Shown here: piece after piece, positions 28,130-36,985 of the stretch
Position numbering within the stretch: position 1 is the stretch's first letter
Layout of the letters: every line of letters starts with the position of its first letter
DNA from: JAJYIW01 sp963781665
Lineage (GTDB): Bacteria > Chloroflexota > Anaerolineae > Anaerolineales > Anaerolineaceae
DNA length: 64,000 bases
NCBI GenBank assembly: GCA_963781665.1
Contig: CAWAGA010000002.1
Span: forward strand, 2,046,001-2,110,000
Direction: 5' to 3'
Notes under the pieces: model-generated
What the model saw: the letters and a program-made list of their open reading frames with translations, nothing else
Told to the model about the DNA's origin: nothing
Database searches by the model: none
Translations under genes and position numbers: made by a program

Positions 28130-28393
28130 TTGCGGCTAATTGCCTCAGGGGGTAAACACATTGAATTGGATGATTCATTGCATGATAACATCATGAATAT
28201 GGGGAAGAAAATTGAGAACCATTTCCTGATTATGCCACCGCCGTCTTCCAACCAGACTTACAACGCGACGACCGGCTGTATCACCGTCACGGTTAACCAT
28301 TCCACCTCACCCAGCCTGAGTGACCTGGGTGGTACACCTTCCGCGGCCGGATTCAACGGCAAGTATGTCTACTTGCCAATGGTTATCCACTAG
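28130..28393 (+). pseudogene. Possible remnant of a secreted-protein gene with YLPMV tail
   Basis: An 87-codon frame directly after the APH-fold gene, without ATG plus ribosome-binding site (in-frame ATGs at 28193 and 28199 lack one). Its last 45 residues are polar and beta-like and end in KYVYLPMVIH, the same kind of tail as the 683-aa secreted protein. It has no signal peptide. I read it as the 3' remnant of a secreted-protein gene; a small real gene cannot be excluded. Confidence 0.35.
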
Positions 28394-28684
28394 AAAAGGC
28401 AGAAACAGGAAAAAAACTCAAGTGCACAACCGAAGGAGAGAGTTTCAGGCCTCTGACGCCATATATAAAGTTGATAAGATAAGCAGCTTCGATTTGAAAG
28501 GTGCTTATCTTATGACACCGGCGACAGAAAAATGAAGTAGAGCGGGTAAGGTTGGTGACTCTGGGTCTTTTAAAGGAGCCGTGCTGTTATGCGCTGACCC
28601 CGACATAGAATCCAGGTTACAATAATTGAAAGGTTAACTTCATTTTTCAACACCAAAATAATGGTTTTTAAAGAGGAGGCAAGT

Positions 28685-29218
28685 GTGCCAATTCGACGCT
28701 TTGTACATTTCCTTCGATTCCCCTTTCTGTTGATCCTGCTTACGATTTTGCCAGCTTGTTCGAGCACCTATCAAGGCGATGAGTTTTCATTTTCAGCTCC
28801 AATTGGGTTTAAAACGAAGCAATATGCAGCAGCAGAGACCGGCCAAACCGACGGTCCCAAATTATTACTATTTACTCAAAAAGGTTCATTGTATTTCCAG
28901 GTATTGCGTCAAAAGATCCCCCTGGAGAGCGACCTGGGTACGGTTTTTGCGCAACATCTGGAACAGCCGAAAGAAAAAGCCACTCATTACCAATTCATTT
29001 CACAAGGAATTATCGAGATAAAAAATCAATCAGCTATCGAGTATATTTACCGGGAATTCCGCGGTGAGCCATATGTGCAAACGAGGGAGATTTGGCTTAA
29101 AAAAAATGGCTGGGCGTATTCACTGATTTGTACCGATCCGGTTGATTCCACAACCGGCCTGGTTATTCCTGTTTCAGAGCAGTGCATCCGCCTGGTTGAA
29201 GGCTTCCAATTCAAGTAA
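28685..29218 (+). CDS. Putative lipoprotein
   Basis: A 177-aa exported protein. The N-terminus (VPIRRFVHFLRFPFLLILLT) is basic then hydrophobic and leads into the lipobox LPAC, so the mature protein should be lipid-anchored at Cys. The remainder looks like one small alpha/beta domain with the pattern FSFSAPIGFKTKQY and a Cys pair near the end, recalling surface lipoproteins with a PsbP-like or DUF1795-type fold; this is only a resemblance. GTG 28685 is preferred because AGGAGG lies just before it; ATG 28661 is upstream in frame. Function unknown. Confidence 0.7.
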   Translation: MPIRRFVHFLRFPFLLILLTILPACSSTYQGDEFSFSAPIGFKTKQYAAAETGQTDGPKLLLFTQKGSLYFQVLRQKIPLESDLGTVFAQHLEQPKEKATHYQFISQGIIEIKNQSAIEYIYREFRGEPYVQTREIWLKKNGWAYSLICTDPVDSTTGLVIPVSEQCIRLVEGFQFK

Positions 29219-29320
29219 GTGTGGGGTCCGGGCAGTTTCCAACCCCGGTCTACTGCTGCTGGCGCAATCTATTCAATTTCACACCCAAATACGATCATGA
29301 ATTTAGTGAAGGCATTAAGT

Positions 29321-29463
29321 ATGGAATCATTTCATCATTACACAGATGAATATAAAAATAACTGGGGAATGGAGTGATTGCAAAAGCAGAAATTGCGGCC
29401 TGTGGGAATGAGATGCAATCCTTGCTTCGGGTAAATAGAAAGAATCAGGACGGAAACGATTAG
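29321..29463 (+). pseudogene. Decayed second copy of a DUF7000-like gene start
   Basis: The frame at 29321 encodes MESFHHYTDEYKNNWG and then stops; one frame over it continues with NGVIAKAEIAACGNEM and ends at TAG 29463. This matches the N-terminus of the gene at 16223 (MEAFHQFIDEY ... GVIPKAYKGLMEY). The conserved C-terminal two thirds are missing. The rest of the 29219-29509 gap shows no gene. Confidence 0.45.
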
Positions 29464-29509
29464 TGTTGGACCAGGGCAGGAATGAAAACACTGCCATTAT
29501 AGTCTCATT

Positions 29510-30991
29510 TCACTCCCCACGCTGATAATTGGGGGCTTCGCGTGTGATGGTAATGCTGTGAGGATGGCTTTCAACCAGCCCGGCACCGGTGATGCGCGTC
29601 AGGCGGGTGTGATTCCGCAGGTCATCCAGACATTTAGCCCCTGCATACCCCATTCCAGAGCGTAGGCCACCGATCAGTTGGAAAACAAAATCGGCGAGTA
29701 AGCCTTTGAATGGAACCATTCCTTCTACGCCTTCTGGCACGAGTTTCCCTGGACCGGATTGCCCCGAACCGTAGCGATCCCGGCCGTACCCTTGCATCGC
29801 GTTCTGGCTGCCCATGCCGCGGTAAGTCTTGTACTGCCGGCCCTCATGGAGGATCAGCTCGCCGGGTGATTCTTCCAGCCCGGCTAAAAGGCTGCCAAGC
29901 ATGATAGTTTCCGCTCCTGCTGCAATTGCTTTGACAATATCCCCCGAATATTTAATCCCACCGTCGGCAATAACCGGGATTCCAAGCGGTTTCGCTGCAC
30001 GCGCGCAGGTGTAAATCGCGCTCATCTGCGGCATACCCGAGCCGGAAATGACCCGTGTGGTGCAGATTGAACCGGCTCCCATCCCGACCTTTACGGCATC
30101 CGCCCCGGCTTCGATTAGTGCAATTGTTCCCTCTTCTGTAACCACATTACCTGCAATGACTGGAAGATCAGGGGCAATCGCCTTGATGCGTTGGATTGCC
30201 TTAATAACGCCTGACGTATGTCCATGGGCAGAGTCTACAACCGCTACATCCAGGCCGCGGTCGACCATGAGACTGATACGAGATTCCAGATCGTTTCCAA
30301 CGCCAACAGCTGCGCCGACCAGCAGTCGACCGCGGCCATCTTTTGCAGCATTCGGGTATTCTTCTCTCTTCTTGATGTCTTTGACGGTAATCAGCCCTTT
30401 TAGGCAGCCTTGCTCATCCACCAATGGGAGTTTTTCGATGCGGTGCTGCTGCAAGATTTGGCGAGCCTGATCGAGGGTCGTTTCAACCGATGCAGTGATC
30501 AAATTTTCACGCGTCATAAATTCGTTGACCGGCCGCCAATTATCAGAAGGTTCGCAAAAACGAATGTCCCGGTTGGTGAGGATTCCAATTAATCTCTGGC
30601 CTGGCATGTTAACAATCGGGATGCCGCTGATATGGTAATGCTCCATGAGCTGCTTTGCTTCTTGTAGCGTTGCAGTTTCCGGCAGGCATATTGGGTTAGA
30701 AATCATACCCGCTTCAGACCGCTTGACCTTATCCACTTCTACAGCCTGGTCTTCCGGGGACATGTTTCGGTGAATGATACCGATGCCACCGGCCCGGGCA
30801 AGGGCAATCGCCAACCGGGCTTCGGTGACGGTATCCATTGCCGCCGATAAAACCGGTGCATTAAGCTGGATTCCCTGAACCAGGGCTGCCCGGATATCCA
30901 CTTGAGCCGGGAGCACCTCACTATATCCGGGGATGATAAGCAGATCGTCGAAAGTAAGCAATTCATAGGTTTGAAAAAGTTCTTCGTTCAT
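29510..30991 (-). CDS. guaB: IMP dehydrogenase
   Basis: A 493-aa NAD-dependent enzyme converting IMP to XMP, the committed step to GMP. The TIM barrel opens with LTFDDLLIIPGYS; two CBS domains sit at about residues 95-210; the catalytic Cys is in GMGAGSICTTRV, and the flap region is present further on (GMGSQNAMQGYGRDRYG). The CBS pair should bind adenine or guanine nucleotides for feedback control. GGAGG precedes the ATG. It lies 160 nt downstream of purN on the same strand, so it is the last or a separately promoted gene of the purine cluster. Confidence 0.97.
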   Translation of the reverse strand: MNEELFQTYELLTFDDLLIIPGYSEVLPAQVDIRAALVQGIQLNAPVLSAAMDTVTEARLAIALARAGGIGIIHRNMSPEDQAVEVDKVKRSEAGMISNPICLPETATLQEAKQLMEHYHISGIPIVNMPGQRLIGILTNRDIRFCEPSDNWRPVNEFMTRENLITASVETTLDQARQILQQHRIEKLPLVDEQGCLKGLITVKDIKKREEYPNAAKDGRGRLLVGAAVGVGNDLESRISLMVDRGLDVAVVDSAHGHTSGVIKAIQRIKAIAPDLPVIAGNVVTEEGTIALIEAGADAVKVGMGAGSICTTRVISGSGMPQMSAIYTCARAAKPLGIPVIADGGIKYSGDIVKAIAAGAETIMLGSLLAGLEESPGELILHEGRQYKTYRGMGSQNAMQGYGRDRYGSGQSGPGKLVPEGVEGMVPFKGLLADFVFQLIGGLRSGMGYAGAKCLDDLRNHTRLTRITGAGLVESHPHSITITREAPNYQRGE

Positions 30992-31151
30992 CAGAACCTC
31001 CGGTTTTAGTGACCAATATGGTAGGTTGCTACGAACACAATGGTTGTTCCGGCCGTTTTTTGGGGCAGCCAGCCATAACTGGTAAAGGAAGGAGCATTCA
31101 GGATGCTTGCCGCAGTATCAAGGTCGCCCAGGTTGTTAAAGAAAAATTGCA

Positions 31152-31769
31152 TCAGCGGGCAGAGATCAATTCCTGCAAAACTCTCAGCAAAAGTCGATGT
31201 TCGGACTCGTGGATCCGGGTTTCGAGCGTCAGCAGGTCGTCATCCGGGAATATCGGCACAACCTCCTGTCCGAGCACAGGTCCGCAGTCCACTCCCTCAT
31301 CGAGTACCTGATAAATCATCACCCCGGTCTTCTGGCATTCTCCCATTTGATAAGCCTCATAGGCACGTTCGATGGCATGCGTCCCGGCAAAAGTTCCGGG
31401 CAAGGCAGGATGGATATTGATGACCCTGCCTGGGAACCTGTCGAGAAAAGCGGTGCTGAGCAGGCGCATCCAGCCCAGCAGCAGAACCCAATCGGGTTTG
31501 TAAGCAGCCACACGCTCGCCAAGCCGACCATCATACTGGCGCCGGGTCAGGTCTTCAGTCTTTGGAATGCAGATGGCTAGCACATTTGCCTGCGCAGCCC
31601 GTTGCAAGCCAAAGGCTTCGGGCACGTTTGAGAATACCGCCGCCACATACGCAGCCAGGTTTCCCCCGACGCACGCGTCCAATACAGTCTGAAGATTGCT
31701 CCCATTCCCTGAGATAAGTACCACCAGCCGGGCCGGTTGGTCCTGTCCGTAAACAGGCTTGAAGGTCAT
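31152..31769 (-). CDS. purN: Phosphoribosylglycinamide formyltransferase
   Basis: A 205-aa folate-dependent GAR transformylase: third step of IMP synthesis. Seen: the N-terminal LVVLISGNGSNLQ phosphate loop, the catalytic NIHPALPGTFAGTHA (Asn and His), and the conserved Asp in GVDCGPVL. Length normal. ATG overlaps (ATGA) the stop that purM would have if its frameshift were repaired. In eukaryotes the same three activities, PurD-PurM-PurN, are one protein in this order. Confidence 0.95.
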   Translation of the reverse strand: MTFKPVYGQDQPARLVVLISGNGSNLQTVLDACVGGNLAAYVAAVFSNVPEAFGLQRAAQANVLAICIPKTEDLTRRQYDGRLGERVAAYKPDWVLLLGWMRLLSTAFLDRFPGRVINIHPALPGTFAGTHAIERAYEAYQMGECQKTGVMIYQVLDEGVDCGPVLGQEVVPIFPDDDLLTLETRIHESEHRLLLRVLQELISAR

Positions 31770-31793
31770 ATGATAGAAGCCTTTCGATTTCCG

Positions 31794-34088
31794 TCAATGA
31801 GCTCGCCGATGACCCAAACCTCTTCCGGGAGAGCCTGCTGGACTTCGGAGAGGCTCTCGGGAGCGATTACTGCTACCATACCAATTCCCAGGTTGAAATA
31901 TGCTCGCCATTTCAGCGTCAGAAACATTTCCCATCTGTTGAACGATCGGGTACAGAGCCGGTATAGGCCATGAACCCCGGTGGATGCTGGCGTCCAGGTT
32001 CGGAGGAAGGATGCGGGGAATGTTTTCTACCATACCGCCGCCGGTGATGTGCGCTAACGCCTTGACCGGTTTGGATAGGTCGGCAAGGAGGGGCAGCAAT
32101 ATGGGTAAATACGACCGGTGCGGCTCCAGCAGCACATCGACCAATGGCCGGTCTAATCCTGGCAGGACAGTATCCATCGATGTTTTTTCGAAGACGCGCC
32201 GTAGAAGCGAAAAGCCATTCGTGTGCGGCCCAAAGGAACGCAGGCCCACCAGCAGGTCCCCAATCTGCAGGTCAGGCCTGGGCAGAGTCTGATCGAATTC
32301 CACGATGCCAAAGATGGTGCCCGCCACGTCAAATTCATCCGGCCGGTATACCCCCGGCATCTCTGCTGTTTCTCCGCCGATCAAGACGCAACCTGCCGTT
32401 CGGCAGGCCTCGGCCATTCCACTGACGATTTCAGCAACCATCTCTGGCTGCAGTTTGGACGACGCAAAATAATCGAGAAATAAAAGCGGGCGGGCTCCCT
32501 GAACCAAAATATCATTAATGCAGTGGTTGACAATATCCTGACCGAGCGGCGCAAAACGCCTGGCCTGGGCAGCCAGCATGACCTTTGTACCGATCCCATC
32601 GGTAGAGGCAACCAACACAGGGCGTTTCATCTGTTTAAGTTCTGATGCATCGTACAACCCACCGAAGGCGCCAATCCCTGCCAGGACATGATCGTTGTAT
32701 GTCGTGCGCACCGCAGAACTCATCAGCTCGACGGCGCGATTCCCGTCACTTATACTGACGCCAGCGTCCCCATAAGCAGATTGAACAGCTTCTAACCGGC
32801 GGAGACCTCGAGCGCCAATATCTTTGCGAAATTGTTTTCCTTCAAACTGGATTTCACCTGCCGCAGCCTGGGCATGCTCGAGGGCAGTTGGCAAATCGCC
32901 AGCCCAGGCAGAAACTCCCAAAACCCTCCCTCCAGCAGTGACGATCCTCTTACCTTCCCGGCGCGTAGCTCCCTGAAAAATTGCGACGTTTTCTTTCCCG
33001 GCGTCCGGTCCCTGGATCGTCAGTCCAATAGAAGAGGAGGTCGGATATCCCGATGAAGCCAGCACCACGCAGGCGCAGGCGCTGGAATCCCAGCGCACGT
33101 CTATCTGGGCGAGGGTTTTATTAACGCAAGCGCTGGTGATTTCGACCAGGTCGCTCTGCAGTAAAGGTAGCAGCACCTGGGTTTCAGGATCGCCAAAACG
33201 GCAGTTGAATTCGAGCACTTTGGGGCCGCTGGTGGTTAGCATCAGTCCGGCGTAAAGCACGCCCTGGTAGAGGATGCCTTCTGAACGCAATCCATCGACC
33301 GCGGTCTGGAGCACTGTGCGGGTCAGCTCATTTGCCAGGGTCGGCGAACAGGCTGGAGCTGGTGCGTAAGCGCCCATCCCCCCCGTATTCGGTCCCAGGT
33401 CGCCATCCAGCAGGCGTTTATGGTCCTGGGCGGGAGGCATCGTACATACGTGGACGCCGTCGGTGAAAGCTAACAACGAAACTTCTTCGCCTTCGAGCCG
33501 CTCTTCGATGACTACTTCTTGCCCGGCGCTACCCATTGACTTTTTCACCATCAAATCGTATATGGCTTGGGAGGTTTCCTCACGCGTTTCGGGCAGCAGC
33601 ACCCCTTTTCCACCGGCCAGGCCGGAAGCTTTTATGACCACCGGGAAATCAATGCTTTCTAAATAACGGGTCGCGTCTTTGTAGCCAGTAAAAGCTGCGT
33701 ATTGTGCGGTAGGGATCCCATGGCGCCGCATGAATCCCTTCGCAAATATCTTGGAGGTTTCGAGCTGCGCCGCGGCGCGGGTTGGGCCAAAAACCGGGAT
33801 TCCAACGGCCATCAGCTCGTCAGTAAGGCCATTGGCCAGGGGCGCTTCAGGTCCAATAATGACCAATTCAATCGCCTTTTCTTGAGCAAAATGAACCAGA
33901 CCGGGGATATCCTCAACCGTAATGGGAACATTGGTTCCAAGCTCAGCCGTTCCAGGGTTTCCGGGTGCGATGTAAAGATTTAAAAGCAGCGGTGATTGGG
34001 TGAGCTTCCAGGCAATGGCGTGTTCTCGCCCACCGGAGCCTACCAGCAGGATGTTCTTTCCAGGTAACCTGTGTTGGTCAGTCTTCAT
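31794..34088 (-). CDS. purD-purM: PurD-PurM fusion: GAR synthetase / AIR synthetase (frameshift near 3' end)
   Basis: One frame encodes two enzymes. Residues 1-430 are GAR synthetase (PurD): ILLVGSGGREHA, IGPEAPLANGL, IKASGLAGGKGV, NTGGMGAYAP, FNCRFGDPETQ. From about residue 435 it is AIR synthetase (PurM): YGDAGVSISDGN, STDGIGTKVM, VNDILV-type segment HCINDILVQGARPLLFLDY, GGETAEMPGVY. Just after VSDAEM the frame breaks at about 31908; the next frame continues with RAYFNLGIGMVAVIAPES and VWVIGELIDG to a stop at 31766 that overlaps purN by ATGA, so a single lost base explains it. The ATG at 34088 overlaps purF by 11 nt; the open frame upstream lies inside purF and was not used. Confidence 0.9.
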   Translation of the reverse strand: MKTDQHRLPGKNILLVGSGGREHAIAWKLTQSPLLLNLYIAPGNPGTAELGTNVPITVEDIPGLVHFAQEKAIELVIIGPEAPLANGLTDELMAVGIPVFGPTRAAAQLETSKIFAKGFMRRHGIPTAQYAAFTGYKDATRYLESIDFPVVIKASGLAGGKGVLLPETREETSQAIYDLMVKKSMGSAGQEVVIEERLEGEEVSLLAFTDGVHVCTMPPAQDHKRLLDGDLGPNTGGMGAYAPAPACSPTLANELTRTVLQTAVDGLRSEGILYQGVLYAGLMLTTSGPKVLEFNCRFGDPETQVLLPLLQSDLVEITSACVNKTLAQIDVRWDSSACACVVLASSGYPTSSSIGLTIQGPDAGKENVAIFQGATRREGKRIVTAGGRVLGVSAWAGDLPTALEHAQAAAGEIQFEGKQFRKDIGARGLRRLEAVQSAYGDAGVSISDGNRAVELMSSAVRTTYNDHVLAGIGAFGGLYDASELKQMKRPVLVASTDGIGTKVMLAAQARRFAPLGQDIVNHCINDILVQGARPLLFLDYFASSKLQPEMVAEIVSGMAEACRTAGCVLIGGETAEMPGVYRPDEFDVAGTIFGIVEFDQTLPRPDLQIGDLLVGLRSFGPHTNGFSLLRRVFEKTSMDTVLPGLDRPLVDVLLEPHRSYLPILLPLLADLSKPVKALAHITGGGMVENIPRILPPNLDASIHRGSWPIPALYPIVQQMGNVSDAEMASIFQPGNWYGSSNRSREPLRSPAGSPGRGLGHRRAH

Positions 34089-35523
34089 CTTCAGGCCCTT
34101 GAGCTTCAAATCCGTTTTTTGATAAACCTGGGTGAACGTGGAACGGGTACCGCCCGGTGAAGCAGGCATTGCAGTATCCCCTTGCCGTACCGATGGCGCT
34201 CATCATGCCGTCCAGCGATAGATAGTGGAGTGAATCGGCTCCAACGTGTTGTCGAATCTCCTCTACGGTCAGGCGGGCCGCGATCAGCTCCTCATAAGTA
34301 CCCATATCCACTCCCATGAAGCAGGGATGGGCGATGGGAGGCGAGGTGATGCGCATGTGAACTTCTTTGGCGCCGGCCTCCTTGAGCAACCGGATAAGCG
34401 GCCCGGTTGTATTGCCGCGCACGATGCTGTCGTCGATGACGATCACCCGCCGGCCATCCACGTTGCAGGGCAGCACGTTAAACTTGAGGGCTACCCCTTT
34501 TTTGCGCAGCGATTCGGTGGGTTGGATAAATGTACGGCCGATGTAACGATTTTTTACGAGTCCATCGTTATACGGGATTCCGCTTTCGGCAGAATAACCG
34601 ATTGCGGCTGGGATGGCCGAATCAGGGATCGGAATGACGACGTCTGCTGCAGCTGGGGCCTCTTTAGCCAGCTGGCGGCCAAGGCGCTGGCGCACGTCAT
34701 GGACGTTCTTGCCATTCCAGATGGTGTCCGGGCGCGAGAAATATACGAATTCAAATGTGCAGGCAGCCTGGTGTGATTTGGGAGGGAGCGCTTGTTGGAC
34801 GATTAATGCTGCATTACTGAGGGCGATGATTTCACCCGGTTTGACTTCTCGGGTGGCAAGGCAGCCCAGGGTTTGTAGAGCGCAGCTCTCCGAGGCAGCT
34901 GCATGCCCGCCGCTGGGCAGAAGGCCGATGTTGAGCGGGCGAAAACCCCATGGATCGCGTACCGCGTAAACACCATCGCGGGTCAGGATGACCAATGAAT
35001 AAGCGCCAACCCATTTTTTCATGACACTCTTGATCCGTTCGTTCCACGAGCTGCCTCGGGCACCTGCCAGCATCATCGTTATGATTTCACTATCTGAACT
35101 GGACGAGAGACCTACGCCCCGTTCCAACAACTCCTGGCGCAGAGCGGGCGCATTTACCAGGTTACCGTTGTGGGCTACCGCAATTGGACCGTGTTGGGTT
35201 TCGATCAGGAATGGCTGGGCATTATGGCCGTTGGATGAACCCATGGTGGAATAGCGGGTGTGACCAATGGCATAACTTCCTTGCAGTGGTTGCAGATTGT
35301 CTTGATTAAAGACCTGTGATACCAATCCGACGTCTTTGTACACATTGATTGTGAAACCGTTGGCCACGGCAATGCCGGCTGCTTCTTGCCCACGGTGCTG
35401 CAACGCGTACAAGGCAAAAAAAGTCATGCTTGCGACCTGTTCATTAGGCGCGAAGACGCCGACCACTCCGCATTCCTCATGCGGCCGGTCTTCATCAAAA
35501 TTCGAGTTCTGGTAGGGTTTCAT
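34078..35523 (-). CDS. purF: Amidophosphoribosyltransferase
   Basis: A 481-aa enzyme: first committed step, PRPP plus glutamine to phosphoribosylamine. N-terminal glutaminase with propeptide of 17 residues before the nucleophile Cys18 (HEECGVVGVF), as in the Bacillus type. PRPP loop is VIVIDDSIVRGNTTGP. C-terminal GYCNACFTGRYP fits the cysteines of the iron-sulfur form. Start ATG overlaps the purE stop (ATGA), so translation is coupled. Likely feedback-inhibited by AMP and GMP, as known for the family. Confidence 0.96.
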   Translation of the reverse strand: MKPYQNSNFDEDRPHEECGVVGVFAPNEQVASMTFFALYALQHRGQEAAGIAVANGFTINVYKDVGLVSQVFNQDNLQPLQGSYAIGHTRYSTMGSSNGHNAQPFLIETQHGPIAVAHNGNLVNAPALRQELLERGVGLSSSSDSEIITMMLAGARGSSWNERIKSVMKKWVGAYSLVILTRDGVYAVRDPWGFRPLNIGLLPSGGHAAASESCALQTLGCLATREVKPGEIIALSNAALIVQQALPPKSHQAACTFEFVYFSRPDTIWNGKNVHDVRQRLGRQLAKEAPAAADVVIPIPDSAIPAAIGYSAESGIPYNDGLVKNRYIGRTFIQPTESLRKKGVALKFNVLPCNVDGRRVIVIDDSIVRGNTTGPLIRLLKEAGAKEVHMRITSPPIAHPCFMGVDMGTYEELIAARLTVEEIRQHVGADSLHYLSLDGMMSAIGTARGYCNACFTGRYPFHVHPGLSKNGFEAQGPEDED

Positions 35524-36002
35524 GATTTGAGTTCGGTGTGATCAGTTAGAACCTTTTCGGCCTGGGTCTGTTGAAAGGAGCTGACAGCAGCCTTGATTCT
35601 CTCATTTTGCATTCCCAGTATCTTTGCCGCCAGCAGGGCGGCATTGGCGGGCTCGAGCACCACAGCAGGAGCGATGCCGGAGGGCATGCGCAGCGAAGAA
35701 AATATATCCACCTCGCCGTAACCCGAGGATGGCGGCGGGCAGGCAATTACAGGAGCCGAAACAGCGCCATCCACAAATCCGGAGAGCGCATTGGACCGCC
35801 CAGCCACGGTAATGTAAACCTTGGGACGAGGATCCTGTTCGTATTGGCTGAGAAGTGCGAGCACATGCCGGGGTGTTTTATGGGCGGAACCGATATTCAA
35901 CACCACTTCAAGGCCAAAGGCTCGTGCCGCCTCGGCGATCTTCTGGCAGTGGGGTTCATCCGCGCTCGAGCCCATGAGGATTACAACAAGTTCTTTTGTC
36001 AT
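35520..36002 (-). CDS. purE: AIR carboxylase, class II PurE
   Basis: A 160-aa PurE. MGSSADEPHCQKI and GSAHKTP bind the nucleotide. The segment AGRSNALSGFVDG, then CPPPSSGYGEVDIFSSLRMP, is typical of class II enzymes (as in animals and Treponema), which carboxylate AIR with CO2 directly, unlike class I N5-CAIR mutases. The absence of purK from the operon agrees. ATG overlaps the purC stop and its own stop overlaps the purF start. Confidence 0.92.
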   Translation of the reverse strand: MTKELVVILMGSSADEPHCQKIAEAARAFGLEVVLNIGSAHKTPRHVLALLSQYEQDPRPKVYITVAGRSNALSGFVDGAVSAPVIACPPPSSGYGEVDIFSSLRMPSGIAPAVVLEPANAALLAAKILGMQNERIKAAVSSFQQTQAEKVLTDHTELKS

Positions 36003-36973
36003 ACGATCACCTTAATACCCAATAGGGCTTCGTGCAGTCTGGGCTCAACCGGATATGATCCTGGGATAAAGGTCTGACCGGTAATCCCTTCGTAGATTGA
36101 TTGGTAAAGCAGGCTGGTGTCAACCCAGGTATCTGATGGAAGCTTGGGAGGTTCGCCATCACCGCGATACCCAAGTCCGGCATAGGCTAACCGGACGAAT
36201 TCTTTATCGAATAACTCGGGTTCCTGCCCGGCGGATAGGCGCTGTGGGTAGCTATCCAGCTTCCAAAAACGCGATGAATCAGGTGTGTGAACCTCATCGA
36301 TCAGTAATATCGAGCCATCCGGTGCGCGGCCGAACTCGTACTTGGTATCAACCAGGATCAGACCAGCCCGTGAAGCCACTTCTTGCCCCCGGTTAAAAAG
36401 ATCCAAAGCGGTCGATTGTATTTGTTCCCAGGTGTGGGGATCCAGCAGTTCTTTTTCTACCACCTCGGTACAGGTCAGGCGTTCATCGTGACCGGTCGGC
36501 CCACCTTTGGTCGTTGGAGTAATGATCGGGTAACGCAGTCTCTCATTCTTGGTCAATCCTTCGGGGAAACGGTAACCGTAGATATCACGTTCGCCTAGGG
36601 AGTACCGGTACCATAACGCCGTATGGGTAACACCGGTGATAAAGCCCCTTACGATCACTTCGATCGGAAAAGGTTGGGCTTCGTGACAGATCATAGCATT
36701 GGGATCTGGAACGGACAGCAAATGGTGAGCTACCAGATCTGATGTATGCTCGAACCACCAGGCTGAGAGCTGGTTAAGCACCTGTCCCTTAAATGGCACC
36801 GCCGCCAGAATGCGGTCAAAGGCTGAAAGGCGGTCGGTGGTAACCATCAATCGGTTTCCATCCGGTAAAGGATACCAATCGCGGACTTTTCCGGATTGCC
36901 TGCCTGGGAGCGGTAGATCGCTATCCTGGAAAGCCTGGTAAATGAGGGGTTGTATCTGTTTTTTTGTGAGCAT
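35999..36973 (-). CDS. purC: SAICAR synthetase
   Basis: A 324-aa enzyme joining CAIR and aspartate using ATP. Seen: SGKVRDWYPLPDG, the TTDRLSAFDRIL nucleotide motif, EVIVRGFITG, LVDTKYEFG and IDEVHTPDSSRFW. This is the long form, close to yeast-type length rather than the 240-aa form common in bacteria. ATG 36973 is preferred over TTG 36979 because AAAGG lies at the right distance. It starts 12 nt after purQ and overlaps purE at its end. Confidence 0.95.
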   Translation of the reverse strand: MLTKKQIQPLIYQAFQDSDLPLPGRQSGKVRDWYPLPDGNRLMVTTDRLSAFDRILAAVPFKGQVLNQLSAWWFEHTSDLVAHHLLSVPDPNAMICHEAQPFPIEVIVRGFITGVTHTALWYRYSLGERDIYGYRFPEGLTKNERLRYPIITPTTKGGPTGHDERLTCTEVVEKELLDPHTWEQIQSTALDLFNRGQEVASRAGLILVDTKYEFGRAPDGSILLIDEVHTPDSSRFWKLDSYPQRLSAGQEPELFDKEFVRLAYAGLGYRGDGEPPKLPSDTWVDTSLLYQSIYEGITGQTFIPGSYPVEPRLHEALLGIKVIV

Positions 36974-36985
36974 TATCAAAACCTT

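Noticed and set aside
31794..31905. Apparent alternative C-terminus of PurM
   Set aside because: The Arg/Ser/Pro-rich end read in the sequenced frame is not PurM-like, while the neighbouring frame continues the family sequence to an ATGA overlap with purN.
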